From Paenibacillus sp. N3.4 (GTDB lineage: Bacteria; Bacillota; Bacilli; Paenibacillales; NBRC-103111), in NCBI RefSeq assembly GCF_008017805.1, contig NZ_VRTT01000034.1:1-64000 (forward strand): DNA of 64,000 nt, read 5' to 3'. Position numbers and translations under genes: made by a program. The notes below the pieces were generated by a model that searched no databases, was not told where the DNA came from, and saw nothing but the letters and a program-made list of their open reading frames with translations. This document shows positions 43,480-52,038 of this stretch, piece after piece. The first letter of the stretch is position 1; every line of letters begins with the position of its first letter.

Positions 43480-43746
43480 CAGCCGTTATTTGCCCTTTAT
43501 CCCTTGTCTTGCGCCTGCTTCCGGACATACGTTCCGTTAAGTGCGGAAAAATCGTAGACATCGGCCTCTGATTGCTCGAATAACGGCGCTGCTGTCCGTT
43601 AAGTTCCATATAGGTCATTCAAGACGACAATAACGGAACCACGGTCCTTTCATCAGTTCGTTCATTGGTCCATATATCGGTTCGGTTATCTCCTCCCCCT
43701 CTTGCACCCTCTTACCTTTCTTCAAGCTCCGATTTCGATGTTGAGC
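43480..43746. repeat. Interspersed repeat, copy B
   Basis: About 267 bases homologous to 30238-30494, in the same orientation. CCGTTA lies near 43484, 43534 and 43596 and TAACGG near 43581 and 43631. TAACGG-CGCTGCTGT-CCGTTA is a perfect 6-bp hairpin in this copy. Confidence 0.8.
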
Positions 43747-43751
43747 ACCTG

Positions 43752-43797
43752 AAAAAGACGACTCTAAATTCAAGCAATGAATTGGAGTCGTCTTTTT
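43752..43797. terminator. Bidirectional terminator-like hairpin
   Basis: AAAAAGACGACT pairs perfectly with AGTCGTCTTTTT, with AATTC/GAATT adding an inner stem. No gene lies directly upstream on the plus strand; the CNB-SLC13 gene ends about 470 bases earlier. Confidence 0.65.
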
Positions 43798-43820
43798 TGA
43801 TACAACTATTTAATTCACTA

Positions 43821-43871
43821 AAAAAACGGAAGGTTTTCAGTGGACTCTACATGTGTGCCGCTCCGTTTTTT
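43821..43871. repeat. Inverted repeat with T6 tail
   Basis: AAAAAACGGA (43821-43830) and TCCGTTTTTT (43862-43871) are perfect 10-base arms across a 31-base loop. It may be a second terminator, or the end of a short untranslated RNA that begins between the two hairpins. Confidence 0.45.
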
Positions 43872-43957
43872 CTTCGAACCTACATGCTAATGGTGTGTCG
43901 TATCTCGTTTTTGTAAAGAGCAGGCGTAAACATTCATTTATATAAATCAACCCAAAT

Positions 43958-43979
43958 TTGACAATGATAATCATTATCA
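43958..43979 (+). promoter_or_regulatory. Perfect Fur box with -35 element
   Basis: TGATAATCATTATCA (43965-43979) matches the 7-1-7 Fur box at every defined position. A consensus TTGACA at 43958-43963 touches it, so Fur binding would block the promoter of the AraC-type regulator. Confidence 0.9.
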
Positions 43980-44019
43980 TTTAAAGTATAGAAAGAAATA
44001 ACTAGCAAGGATGTGGACA

Positions 44020-45588
44020 ATGATGTTAAAAAGCACCTGCTCCGGTGTCCCTGCGTTGCATTATCAAAAAACGGACGAATGCCATATTGAGAGCAAAACG
44101 ACACTGGAGCTTCCGCCTCGCGATGGATATATGTTTGCTTTTGTTCGGGATGAGATCATTCGAGTCACGTTGGAAGATGAGACCCATCGACGGACGGCTA
44201 AGGTGCTGACAGGTGAACTGTTCTACATCCCTCCTCATTGTCGCTGCGTATTGAAAAATAGCGAGCCTCACGGAGCGAGCCTCGTTCTCATACATTTCCA
44301 AAAGGAATTATTTCCTGCTTCATCTTGGCGTAAAGAAATATCTGATTTCTTAAGTATGGGAGAGCTGCAGCTGTATAGCTTCCGTATGCCGCATATCCAG
44401 CATTGGATTCCTGATTTTCTCAGCGATTGCGGTCAACCTGACCTTTCCTTGTATTACCAGCTGCAATCGCATCTTTACATGATGGCTGCCTCTTTTGGGA
44501 CGTTCTTGCAAAGACCGAAATCGGTTGACGATGATTTGGTCGAGTATGTCGAACAAACGAAACAATACATGTTGGAACATTATAATCAAACCATAGACAT
44601 TGATGAAGTCGCTCGCCTCTCCGGTTCCAGCAGACGTTTTTATCAAGCCTTCCGAAGTATGACGGGACTTAGTCCGCTTAAGTTCGTTACGACAATTCGC
44701 TTAAATCGCTCACTCAGCCTTTTAGGCAGCTCCCCCTCTTCCATTATGGAGGTTGCGCATACTGTCGGTTATTCGGATGAGCTCTATTTCAGCAGGTTAT
44801 TCAAGAAGCATATGGGGATATCCCCCAGTGAATATATGAAGCAGGCTCAGACGCGGATTACGAATCTCTGTCCTATTTTTCATGGTGATTTGGCGGTTCT
44901 CGGCATTAGTCCCAAAGTTAGTTTGCATAAGGATTGGTGGCTAGAAGACGATCTGCAGCCTTACATCGAACAAATCCGGAATAGTCAGCCTGAATTAATT
45001 TTATCAGGTCCTATAACAGATGAACTGTACATGACGTTATCCGAAATCGCTCCGGTTAAGGTTATTGAATGGCGTTCGTATACTTGGAAAGAAACCTTGC
45101 TGAAGATCAGTTCATATATCGGCTTGTTCAGTGTTGCACAGCGCTGGCTCACCTATTTCGATATGAAGGTAGAGAATGCGCGTGAGCATATTCGGGAGCA
45201 TCTCGGTGGAAAACCGTTCCTGCTCGTTAGTGCATTTGAGAAACATTATCGGGTTTATGGCTTGCATCGCAAAAAGATGAAGGACTTATTTTATGACGAA
45301 TTGCAAATCACGCCCCCACCACCAGCGGACAAGGTAGATTTTCTGGATACGTATACGTTGAACGAGGTTGCTTCGCTTGATTGCGATAATGTTCTGTTCT
45401 TCGTCTCTACTTCCCTCTCCAATGAATATTGTATGAAACTCGAATCCTCCTGGCGTCGTCTGAAAAAAGCTCAAAGCCTTCAAGAGCAGCGATGTCTGAT
45501 GATTCGCCATCAAGGATTGCTCCTTTACAATGCTACGATGCATGACAGTTTAATTGATGAAACCGTTTATCATTTATTGTCTAAATGA
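44020..45588 (+). CDS. AraC-family regulator with siderophore-binding-like domain (Btr-like)
   Basis: A 522-residue regulator built like B. subtilis Btr (529 residues), which binds ferric bacillibactin and activates feuABC. A cupin-like N-terminal domain spans about residues 1-150; two AraC HTH units lie at about residues 175-280 (EVARLSGSSRRFYQAFRSM, EVAHTVGYSDELYFSRLFKKHMG). The C-terminal half resembles FepB/TroA periplasmic binding proteins (LAVLGISPKVSL, QPELILSGPI). The ATG at 44020 has AAGGA eight bases upstream. Under Fur control, it should activate the siderophore importer genes downstream when the ferric siderophore is inside the cell. Confidence 0.9.
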   Translation: MMLKSTCSGVPALHYQKTDECHIESKTTLELPPRDGYMFAFVRDEIIRVTLEDETHRRTAKVLTGELFYIPPHCRCVLKNSEPHGASLVLIHFQKELFPASSWRKEISDFLSMGELQLYSFRMPHIQHWIPDFLSDCGQPDLSLYYQLQSHLYMMAASFGTFLQRPKSVDDDLVEYVEQTKQYMLEHYNQTIDIDEVARLSGSSRRFYQAFRSMTGLSPLKFVTTIRLNRSLSLLGSSPSSIMEVAHTVGYSDELYFSRLFKKHMGISPSEYMKQAQTRITNLCPIFHGDLAVLGISPKVSLHKDWWLEDDLQPYIEQIRNSQPELILSGPITDELYMTLSEIAPVKVIEWRSYTWKETLLKISSYIGLFSVAQRWLTYFDMKVENAREHIREHLGGKPFLLVSAFEKHYRVYGLHRKKMKDLFYDELQITPPPPADKVDFLDTYTLNEVASLDCDNVLFFVSTSLSNEYCMKLESSWRRLKKAQSLQEQRCLMIRHQGLLLYNATMHDSLIDETVYHLLSK

Positions 45589-45667
45589 TGGCGCTGCAAG
45601 AAAATCCATTCCGAAAACAGAAAAGTCCATTCACGTTCTCTTTCTTTCATGCAAGAATAGAATTCGT

Positions 45668-45698
45668 TGATAACGATTATCAATGATAAGTATTCTCA
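45668..45698. promoter_or_regulatory. Two adjacent Fur boxes before the siderophore operon
   Basis: TGATAACGATTATCA (45668-45682, 14 of 15) and TGATAAGTATTCTCA (45684-45698, 13 of 15) lie one base apart, 37 bases before the nitroreductase start. Confidence 0.87.
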
Positions 45699-45734
45699 TT
45701 ATTCCTGATCTCGGAATGACAGATAGGAGGACGT

Positions 45735-46295
45735 ATGGAATTAGCCCAATTACTGAAGGAACGACGTTCGGTACATGTATTTGAGAATCGTCCTGTTGCC
45801 TTAGAGCTGGTGAAGGAACTATTGGATACAGCCGTATGGGTCCCGAATCATCGGATGACACAGCCGTGGCGCTTCGTTATTGTGCAAGGCGAAGGACGCC
45901 GTAAGCTGGCAGACATTGTTCGTACGCTGCGGGAAAAAAATGAGTCTGATCCGGCCAAGGCAAAAGAAATCGGCCAAAAATTTTATGATAAGTTCATGTC
46001 GATCCCGATGTTTCTCGCGGTAGTGATGACAGAACATACACATCCGGTTACAAGGGAAGAGGATTATGCTTCCACAAGCTGCCTCATTCATAATTTCAGC
46101 CTGCTGGCTTGGGAGCAAGGCATCGGCCTAGTGTGGGAAACGTATCCGCTGCTGCATCTCACAGAGTTCCGCGAAGCGTTGGGGGTAAAACCGGGTGAGA
46201 AAATCGTCGGAAGCCTGCACGTTGGCTATCCCGCCCAAGTCCCAGCTGCACAGAAACGCAAATCAGCCAGAGAGCTTGTAACCCTTATAGAGTAA
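45735..46295 (+). CDS. Nitroreductase-family flavoprotein in a Fur-controlled operon
   Basis: A 186-residue FMN-dependent nitroreductase-fold protein (LKERRSVHVFENRPV, the RMTQPWRFVIVQGEGRRKL FMN-binding start, GLVWETYPLLH). It opens an operon with the siderophore importer, directly behind two Fur boxes, which suggests a role in iron metabolism such as reducing ferric siderophores. The family has other roles in quinone or nitro-compound reduction, so this is inferred from context. AGGAGG lies four bases before the ATG. Confidence 0.88.
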   Translation: MELAQLLKERRSVHVFENRPVALELVKELLDTAVWVPNHRMTQPWRFVIVQGEGRRKLADIVRTLREKNESDPAKAKEIGQKFYDKFMSIPMFLAVVMTEHTHPVTREEDYASTSCLIHNFSLLAWEQGIGLVWETYPLLHLTEFREALGVKPGEKIVGSLHVGYPAQVPAAQKRKSARELVTLIE

Positions 46296-46329
46296 CTCTT
46301 ACCCTATTATTGAAATGTTAGGATGCGTT

Positions 46330-47283
46330 ATGAAAAAGAGATATTTAGTCATCGCCCTGGTGCTGCTATCGGTGGCATCGATCTTTATTGGCGTCAAGAA
46401 CATTACACCGCTTGATCTGTTTCACTTATCGGAAGATCAGGCACATATATTACTTGTGAGTCGGCTGCCCCGCTTGATCAGCATTTTGATTGCCGGAGTC
46501 AGTATGAGCGTAATCGGTCTCATCATGCAGCAGTTAACCCGGAATAAGTTCGTATCGCCGACTACGGCGGGTACGATGGACAGTGCCCGGTTAGGCATAC
46601 TCGTTGCAATGATGTTGTTCGCCAATGCGACGCCGATTCAGAAAATGCTTGTTGCTTTCATATTTGCGCTTGCAGGAACGTTCGCGTTTATGAAAATATT
46701 GGACCGTATTCGCTTCAAGGATACGATTTTCATCCCGCTGGTCGGATTGATGTTCGGGAGCGTAATCACGTCGATCTCAACTTTTTTTGCTTACAAGTAT
46801 AATCTCATCCAAAACATTTCTTCCTGGCTGCAGGGCAACTTTGCTACGGTGATGAAAGGCCGCTATGAAATGCTGTATATCAGCATTCCCATGCTTATCA
46901 TTGCCTATCTTTATGCGAGTCGGTTCACGATTGCGGGGATGGGAGAAGATTTTGCAACAAATCTTGGATTGAAATATCGACAGGTCGTCAATCTGGGCCT
47001 CATCATCGTAGCAGTCGTAGCATCCGTTGTTATTTTGAGCATAGGCACCATCCCCTTTCTGGGTTTGATCATTCCGAATATCGTTTCGATCTATCAAGGG
47101 GATAACCTAAAGAAAATTCTTTCGCACACCGCTTTACTGGGAGCAGTTTTCGTGCTGTTCTGCGATATTCTGGGTCGCGTAATCATTTATCCCTATGAAA
47201 TTCCGATTGGCTTAACGGTAGGTGTCATTGGCAGCGGAATTTTCATTTATTTGCTGATGAGGAGAAAGGCTTATGACGTTTAG
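46330..47283 (+). CDS. Siderophore ABC transporter permease, FecCD family (YclN-like)
   Basis: A 317-residue permease with about nine hydrophobic helices. It matches the B. subtilis petrobactin importer YclN in length and features (LLVSRLPRLISILIAGVSMSVIGLIMQQLTRN, ATNLGLKYRQVVNLGLII, FLGLIIPNIVSIYQGDNL). The ATG at 46330 is preceded by AGGA; an in-frame ATG five codons earlier is also possible. It overlaps the second permease by 11 bases. Cargo is probably a catecholate siderophore. Confidence 0.9.
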   Translation: MKKRYLVIALVLLSVASIFIGVKNITPLDLFHLSEDQAHILLVSRLPRLISILIAGVSMSVIGLIMQQLTRNKFVSPTTAGTMDSARLGILVAMMLFANATPIQKMLVAFIFALAGTFAFMKILDRIRFKDTIFIPLVGLMFGSVITSISTFFAYKYNLIQNISSWLQGNFATVMKGRYEMLYISIPMLIIAYLYASRFTIAGMGEDFATNLGLKYRQVVNLGLIIVAVVASVVILSIGTIPFLGLIIPNIVSIYQGDNLKKILSHTALLGAVFVLFCDILGRVIIYPYEIPIGLTVGVIGSGIFIYLLMRRKAYDV

Positions 47284-48220
47284 ATTCAAATTGAGCCTTC
47301 TTGGTATCATAGCCGCAGGCTTAACTGTTGCTTTTCTAACTGTGCATGCGGGCGGCAATTGGGACTACATCCTCCCCAGAAGAGGCGTGAAAATCCTCAG
47401 CATCATCCTAACTGGCGCAGCTATTGCGCTCTCTACCGTTTGGTTTCAGACGATTACGAACAATCGTATCCTTACGCCCAGCATTATTGGGCTCGATGCC
47501 TTATATATGTTGATGCAGACCGTAGTTATTTTCTTGTTCGGCTCCAAAAGCGTGCTTGCTGCCAATGTGAACGCAAATTTTGCCCTCTCCGTGGTTGGCA
47601 TGATGCTCTTTTCGTTATTGCTGTTTAAGCTGCTGTTTAAGCGCGAAGGAAGAAATTTGTATTTTCTCTTGTTGGTCGGCCTTATTCTGGGTACATTTTT
47701 CAGCAGCTTTACGACATTCATGGAAGTGCTCATTGATCCGAATGAGTTTGCGATTTTGCAAAGCCGCTCATTTGCCAGCTTTAACAATGTGAATACGAAG
47801 CTGCTGCTCGTCGCCATTGTCGGAATTGCCGTTGTTCTGATATACAGCATGAAATTCATCAAATACTTGGATGTGATTTCACTAGGCAAAGAGCACGCGG
47901 TCAATCTTGGTGTTCCGTACGAATATGTGGTCAAGCGCATTTTGTTGCTTATTGCTGTTCTTGTTTCTATCGCGACAGCGTTGGTCGGTCCGGTTACGTT
48001 TCTTGGCTTGCTTGTGGCAAACCTTTCCTATCAATTCATGAAGACGTACAGACATCGCTATTTGCTCCCCGGCGCCATGTTGATCAGTGTAATTGCGTTA
48101 GTCGGTGGTCAACTCATTGTTGAGCGAATCTTCACCTTTTCCACACCGCTTTCTGTCATCATCAATTTCGTCGGAGGCGTTTACTTCTTATACCTGCTGT
48201 TAAGGGAGAATAAGTCATGA
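47273..48220 (+). CDS. Siderophore ABC transporter permease, FecCD family (YclO-like)
   Basis: A 315-residue partner permease, the same length as B. subtilis YclO. Motifs: RRGVKILSIILTGAAIALSTVWFQTITNNRILTPSI split over helices 2-3, EHAVNLGVPYEYVVKR and GPVTFLGLLVANLSYQ. The start overlaps the upstream gene, and its TGA overlaps the ATPase start (ATGA), so the three genes are translationally coupled. Confidence 0.9.
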   Translation: MTFRFKLSLLGIIAAGLTVAFLTVHAGGNWDYILPRRGVKILSIILTGAAIALSTVWFQTITNNRILTPSIIGLDALYMLMQTVVIFLFGSKSVLAANVNANFALSVVGMMLFSLLLFKLLFKREGRNLYFLLLVGLILGTFFSSFTTFMEVLIDPNEFAILQSRSFASFNNVNTKLLLVAIVGIAVVLIYSMKFIKYLDVISLGKEHAVNLGVPYEYVVKRILLLIAVLVSIATALVGPVTFLGLLVANLSYQFMKTYRHRYLLPGAMLISVIALVGGQLIVERIFTFSTPLSVIINFVGGVYFLYLLLRENKS

Positions 48221-48975
48221 TCGAAGTCAAACATGTAACCAAGCGGTATGGCAATAAAGCAGTCGTTGATGATGTATCCCTACGGATCGCTAAAGGGGAG
48301 ATTACTTCCTTCATTGGTCCGAACGGTGCGGGTAAAAGCACCTTGTTGTCGATGATAAGCCGACTCATTACGAAGGATAGCGGTGAAATCTATATCGATG
48401 GCGAGGATATCAGCAAAGGCAAGAGTCAGCAACTAGCTAAAAAAATCTCCATCCTTAAGCAGTCCAACCATATCAATGTCCGGTTGACCGTGCGAGATTT
48501 AGTTAGTTTTGGACGGTTTCCGTATTCGCAAGGAAAGCTGACCAAGGAAGATTGGCAATTCGTGGACGAAGCCATCGACTATATGGAACTAGGCGACATG
48601 CAGCATAAATATTTGGATCAATTGAGCGGTGGCCAAAATCAGAGAGCCTATATCGCCATGGTCATCGCTCAGAACACCGAGTACATACTTTTGGATGAAC
48701 CTCTTAACAATCTCGATATGAAACATTCTGTACAAATTATGAAGGTGCTCCGCCGCCTGGTGGAAGAGCTAGGAAAGACGGTCATCCTGGTTATACACGA
48801 AATTAATTTCGCCTCGTGCTACTCGGATACGATTGTAGCCTTGAAGCACGGGAAAGTGGTCAAGGAAGGTCCTACGGATCACATTATCGACTCCGCAGTT
48901 TTAAAAGAAATCTATGACATGGATATACAGATTCACGACATTCATGGAAACAAAATATGCGTCTATTTTGCTTAA
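48217..48975 (+). CDS. Siderophore ABC transporter ATPase (YclP-like)
   Basis: A 252-residue ATPase, the same length as YclP. Walker A is GPNGAGKST (residues 34-42), signature LSGGQNQRAYIAMVIAQ, Walker B YILLDEPLNNLD and the switch His in VIHEINFAS. It energises iron-siderophore uptake through the two permeases. GGGAG lies eight bases before the ATG. Confidence 0.94.
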   Translation: MIEVKHVTKRYGNKAVVDDVSLRIAKGEITSFIGPNGAGKSTLLSMISRLITKDSGEIYIDGEDISKGKSQQLAKKISILKQSNHINVRLTVRDLVSFGRFPYSQGKLTKEDWQFVDEAIDYMELGDMQHKYLDQLSGGQNQRAYIAMVIAQNTEYILLDEPLNNLDMKHSVQIMKVLRRLVEELGKTVILVIHEINFASCYSDTIVALKHGKVVKEGPTDHIIDSAVLKEIYDMDIQIHDIHGNKICVYFA

Positions 48976-49006
48976 CGGCTAATCAAAGAAAATGAAAGAG
49001 GTATCT

Positions 49007-49996
49007 ATGATGAGTAAAAAGCTATCTATTCTTGTTTTAACGTTAATCGTTGCTATTTTCGCAGCAGCTTGCGGCAATGGAAGTAAAACGAGCACAGAAA
49101 CATCCAAACCTGCGGCAGCAAGTCCTCAAGCGTCGGCAGCAGCAACCCCTGAGGCGCCAACGGAAATTACCGTTAAGCACAAATTGGGCGAAACGAAAGT
49201 AAAAACAAATCCGAAAAAAGTATTCGTCTTTGACTACGGTGTGCTGGATTCCCTGGACCGTCTAGGTGTAGAAGTGGCGGGCGTTCCGCAAGCCAATCTT
49301 CCTTCCTATTTGAGTAAGTATAAGGATGCCAAATATATAAATGCAGGAACTTTGTTCGAACCTGATTTCGAAAAAATCAATGCCTCCAAAGCAGATCTTA
49401 TCATTATCTCGGGACGAGCAGAGAAAGCTTATCCGGAACTGAGCAAAATTGCACCTACGATTTTCTTGGCTGTTGATAATGCGAACTATTTAGGTTCCTT
49501 TAAAGAGAACGCTGAGATATTGGGTAAAATTTTCAACAAGGAATCGAATGCCAAAGCCGAAGTGGCAAAAATCGAGGATGCTGCCAAACAACTGCAAACG
49601 AAAGTAACAGCTTCGGGTAAAAATGCGCTTGTGGTTCTCGTCCAAGATACAGCGCTTAGCGCTTATGGTTCAGGCTCCCGCTTTGGCATTATTCATGATG
49701 TTTTCGGGTTCAAGCCTGCTGATGCCAAAATTGAAGTTTCCACTCACGGACAAAATATTTCCAATGAATACATTTTGGAGAAAAATCCAGACTACCTTTT
49801 CGTCGTTGACCGCGGAAAAGTCGTAGATGGCAAATCAACCGGTAAACAAATCATTGAGAACGAGATCGTGAAGAAAACGAATGCATTTAAAAATGGCAAT
49901 ATCATTTATCTGGATGCTAACTACTGGTACCTGTCCGGTGGCGGACTGATCTCTGTTGAAGGTATGGTGAAAGAAGTGGCGGCTGGTGTGAAGTAA
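49007..49996 (+). CDS. Siderophore-binding lipoprotein (YclQ-like)
   Basis: A 329-residue class III binding protein. The lipobox FAAACG puts the lipidated Cys near residue 22, followed by a Thr/Ser/Ala linker and the binding domain. The domain start (ITVKHKLGETKVKTNPKKV, FDYGVLDSLDRLGVEVAGVP) and EPDFEKINASKADLIIISGR closely resemble YclQ, the petrobactin receptor. AGAGG precedes tandem ATGs at 49007 and 49010. It is the last gene of the Fur-controlled operon and ends before a perfect terminator. Confidence 0.92.
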   Translation: MMSKKLSILVLTLIVAIFAAACGNGSKTSTETSKPAAASPQASAAATPEAPTEITVKHKLGETKVKTNPKKVFVFDYGVLDSLDRLGVEVAGVPQANLPSYLSKYKDAKYINAGTLFEPDFEKINASKADLIIISGRAEKAYPELSKIAPTIFLAVDNANYLGSFKENAEILGKIFNKESNAKAEVAKIEDAAKQLQTKVTASGKNALVVLVQDTALSAYGSGSRFGIIHDVFGFKPADAKIEVSTHGQNISNEYILEKNPDYLFVVDRGKVVDGKSTGKQIIENEIVKKTNAFKNGNIIYLDANYWYLSGGGLISVEGMVKEVAAGVK

Positions 49997-50032
49997 GATG
50001 AAAGAGTAAATAAGAAATTAAATGTTTGGTTT

Positions 50033-50062
50033 GGGTTAAGCGGAAGCTTAACCCTTTTTGAT
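50033..50062 (+). terminator. Terminator of the siderophore operon
   Basis: GGGTTAAGC-GGAA-GCTTAACCC is a perfect 9-bp stem with a GNRA-type tetraloop, followed by TTTTTGATTTTTT. A near copy with flanking bases occurs at 50545-50566. Confidence 0.92.
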
Positions 50063-50093
50063 TTTTTGTTAAAATGAGGAGTCAAATCTACTT

Positions 50094-50231
50094 ATGATGA
50101 TGTTTGGCGATGAACGTAATCATGGGGATGCGTTAGTAAAAAATCATAAGGAATATATAAGGTTAAATGTTCCCTATAAAGTACCCAAATTGAAGAACTT
50201 CACGGAAAGGGCTTACACGGTTAGGCTGTGA
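50094..50231 (+). CDS. Possible small ORF, 45 aa
   Basis: An open frame starting with three Met codons (MMMFGDERNHGDALVKNHKEY) and ending TERAYTVRL, preceded by AGGAG at a long 12-base spacing. It lies between two copies of the terminator hairpin. No family is recognised and no membrane helix is present; it may be non-coding. Confidence 0.25.
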   Translation: MMMFGDERNHGDALVKNHKEYIRLNVPYKVPKLKNFTERAYTVRL

Positions 50232-50281
50232 AGGATGCCATGATATATGAAGAGAGTCCCGCAGGGAAAAAGCTCCCGCAA

Positions 50282-50324
50282 ACTGACTGCTGTAACACTG
50301 TTTTTCAGTGTTACAGCAGTCAGT
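50282..50324. repeat. Perfect 19-bp hairpin with T5 loop
   Basis: ACTGACTGCTGTAACACTG (50282-50300) is the exact reverse complement of 50306-50324, with TTTTT between. It is far longer than a normal terminator stem and has no T tail outside. Confidence 0.85.
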
Positions 50325-50485
50325 CAAAGCCGTAAACTCCACTATAACGCTGATAAACGTGCTTACAGATAGACAAGTCGATCAAAAGTGACATATTTGC
50401 AACTTTAGCACTGTTTTTCAGTGTTACAGCAGTCAGTCGAAGTCGCAACCTCACTATAACGCTGAAAAACGTGCTTACAGATAGG
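50296..50485. repeat. 77-bp direct repeat pair in the 50-kb hairpin block
   Basis: The block beginning CACTGTTTTTCAGTGTTACA at 50296-50372 recurs at 50409-50485 (113-base period) with few changes, including CACTATAACGCTGA and CGTGCTTACAGATAG. The second copy keeps only the right half of the 19-bp hairpin but retains the CACTG-TTTTT-CAGTG core. Confidence 0.82.
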
Positions 50486-50544
50486 ATCGACAGGATCTTC
50501 TGGCGGTTTTTCTCGAGAGATAAGAATGTATATGTTTGGGGTTT

Positions 50545-50570
50545 GGGTTAAGCGGAAGCTTAACCCTTAT
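50545..50570. terminator. Second copy of the siderophore-operon terminator hairpin
   Basis: GGGTTAAGC-GGAA-GCTTAACCC is repeated exactly, with similar left flank (TGTTTGG, TTTGGG) but a weaker TTATTTGATTT tail. It lies just past the end of the convergent amidohydrolase gene. Confidence 0.75.
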
Positions 50571-50606
50571 TTGATTTGGTAGCGCGCGGCACAACCTACT
50601 GTGCGG

Positions 50607-51940
50607 TTAGCGAAGGTTGGCGCGCTTGAGTAGCCGCTGGATGGAGCGATTGGCTTCGGGCAGGACGATGTCTTTGTCGATCGTCCGCATAATGCGATTT
50701 TCCATCACGATACGACCATTAATGATCGTCGTTTCCACATCGGCGCGTGTCGCAGAGTACACGATACGCGAAATCGGATCTACGTCGAAGGACGGATACG
50801 TATGGAAATTGTTGAGATCGAGAATAGCCAAGTCAGCTTTCTTGCCGACTTCGAGACTGCCGATCTCCTTCTCCATGCCAACGGCACGAGCTCCGCCAAT
50901 CGTAGCCATGCGAAAAACGGTTTGGGCATCCATCGCAGTCGGGCCATGGATGGGTTTCTGGATTAATGCGGCGAGGCGCATTTCGTTGAACATATCGAGA
51001 TTATTGTTGCACGGAGCGCCATCGGCACCCAAGCTGACAGAGATATCAAGCTTCAGCATCTCCGGTGTCTCGGCAATACCCGAGGCAAGCTTTAAGTTAG
51101 AACCTGGACAGTGGCTCACGTGCACGCCTCGATCATGGATGATGCGTTTCTCCTCTTCATCAAGCCAGATGCAGTGTGCCAGGATGAGACGTTCATTGGC
51201 TAAGCCGAGATGATCGAGATAGACGACATTACGCATGCCGGTTTCCGCTTGCACGATTTCGATCTCTCCCAGATTCTCTGAAGCGTGTGTATGCACTTTC
51301 ACTTGGTACTTCTCGGACAAGCTGCGCACCTCACGCAGCAGATCTTCCGTACACGAGATGACGAATCGCGGGGAAAATGCATATTGGATGCGCCCACCGT
51401 CGTGGCCGTTCCATTTCTCCAGCAAATCTACGCTTTGTTGGAGTGAATCGAAGGTCTTCTCCTGCAGGGCAAACGGGACCTCGTCCCCTTTGTCCATCAT
51501 TACTTTGCCGGATAGCGCACGAATCCCGGTCGTAGCAATCGCTTGAAACGCGTAGTCGGTATGGTGCACCGTCTCCATATCGACGATCGTTGTCGTACCG
51601 CTTTGAATCAGCTCACCGATCCCGAGCATAGCGGAATAATAGATCGATTCCTCGTCATGCGAGCCTCCAGCGGCCATATTCGCTTTTTCAACCAATCCAT
51701 TAATTCCAGATCGTCCCCCTTGCCGCGGAACAGTGTTTGGCATAAATGAATGTGGGTTTGCACAAAGCCCGGAATGATCGTGCGATGTTTGGCGTCAATC
51801 ACCTTGTCCACGTGCGCGGGGGTCAAGTCTGGGCCTATCGCCGTAATTCGATCATTTTCGATCAGAATATCCCCTGTAAGTATATCTCCGTTGCGGTTCA
51901 TGGTTACAATTTCTGCATTTTTAATTAAAAGGGTCGCCAT
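50607..51940 (-). pseudogene. Amidohydrolase / purine-type deaminase, frameshifted
   Basis: Two frames together give a complete deaminase of the TrzA/ATZ/guanine-deaminase superfamily, about 443 residues. The N-terminal frame (ATG at 51940, AGGAGG nine bases upstream) holds MATLLIKNAEIVTMN and the metal-binding PGFVQTHIHLCQTLFRG, up to WPLEA. The other frame continues with SHDEESIYYSAMLGIGELIQ, then KVHTHASE, ILAHCIWL and the metal Asp in SLGADGAPCNNNLDMF. Restoring one base in GGCTCG (to GGCCTCG, near 51660) joins them. Members deaminate guanine, 8-oxoguanine, 5'-deoxyadenosine or S-adenosylhomocysteine. A guanine-type riboswitch upstream favours guanine or a related purine. The frameshift may be a sequencing error. 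Confidence 0.85.
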
Positions 51941-51987
51941 CGTTATAAACCTCCTACTTCTGTCTATTGTATGAAGTCAGGGGACAC

Positions 51988-52038
51988 AAAAAAACTAGCC
52001 ATGAAAAATATGCCGATGCGCACATTTTTCGTAGCTAG
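51988..52038 (-). terminator. Riboswitch-controlled terminator upstream of the deaminase
   Basis: On the minus strand a long imperfect stem starts with CTAGCTACGAAAAATGTGC and closes with GCATATTTTTCATGGCTAG, followed by seven T residues (51988-51994). Its 5' arm includes the last bases of aptamer helix P3, the J3/1 junction and the 3' strand of P1, so terminator and aptamer exclude each other. Confidence 0.82.

Larger units (their letters stand above)
43280..44019. other. Intergenic region with repeat copy B and two hairpins
   Basis: No gene is supported. It contains interspersed repeat copy B (43480-43746), a terminator-like hairpin (43752-43797), a wider inverted repeat (43821-43871) and the Fur-controlled promoter of the AraC-type regulator. 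Confidence 0.6.
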
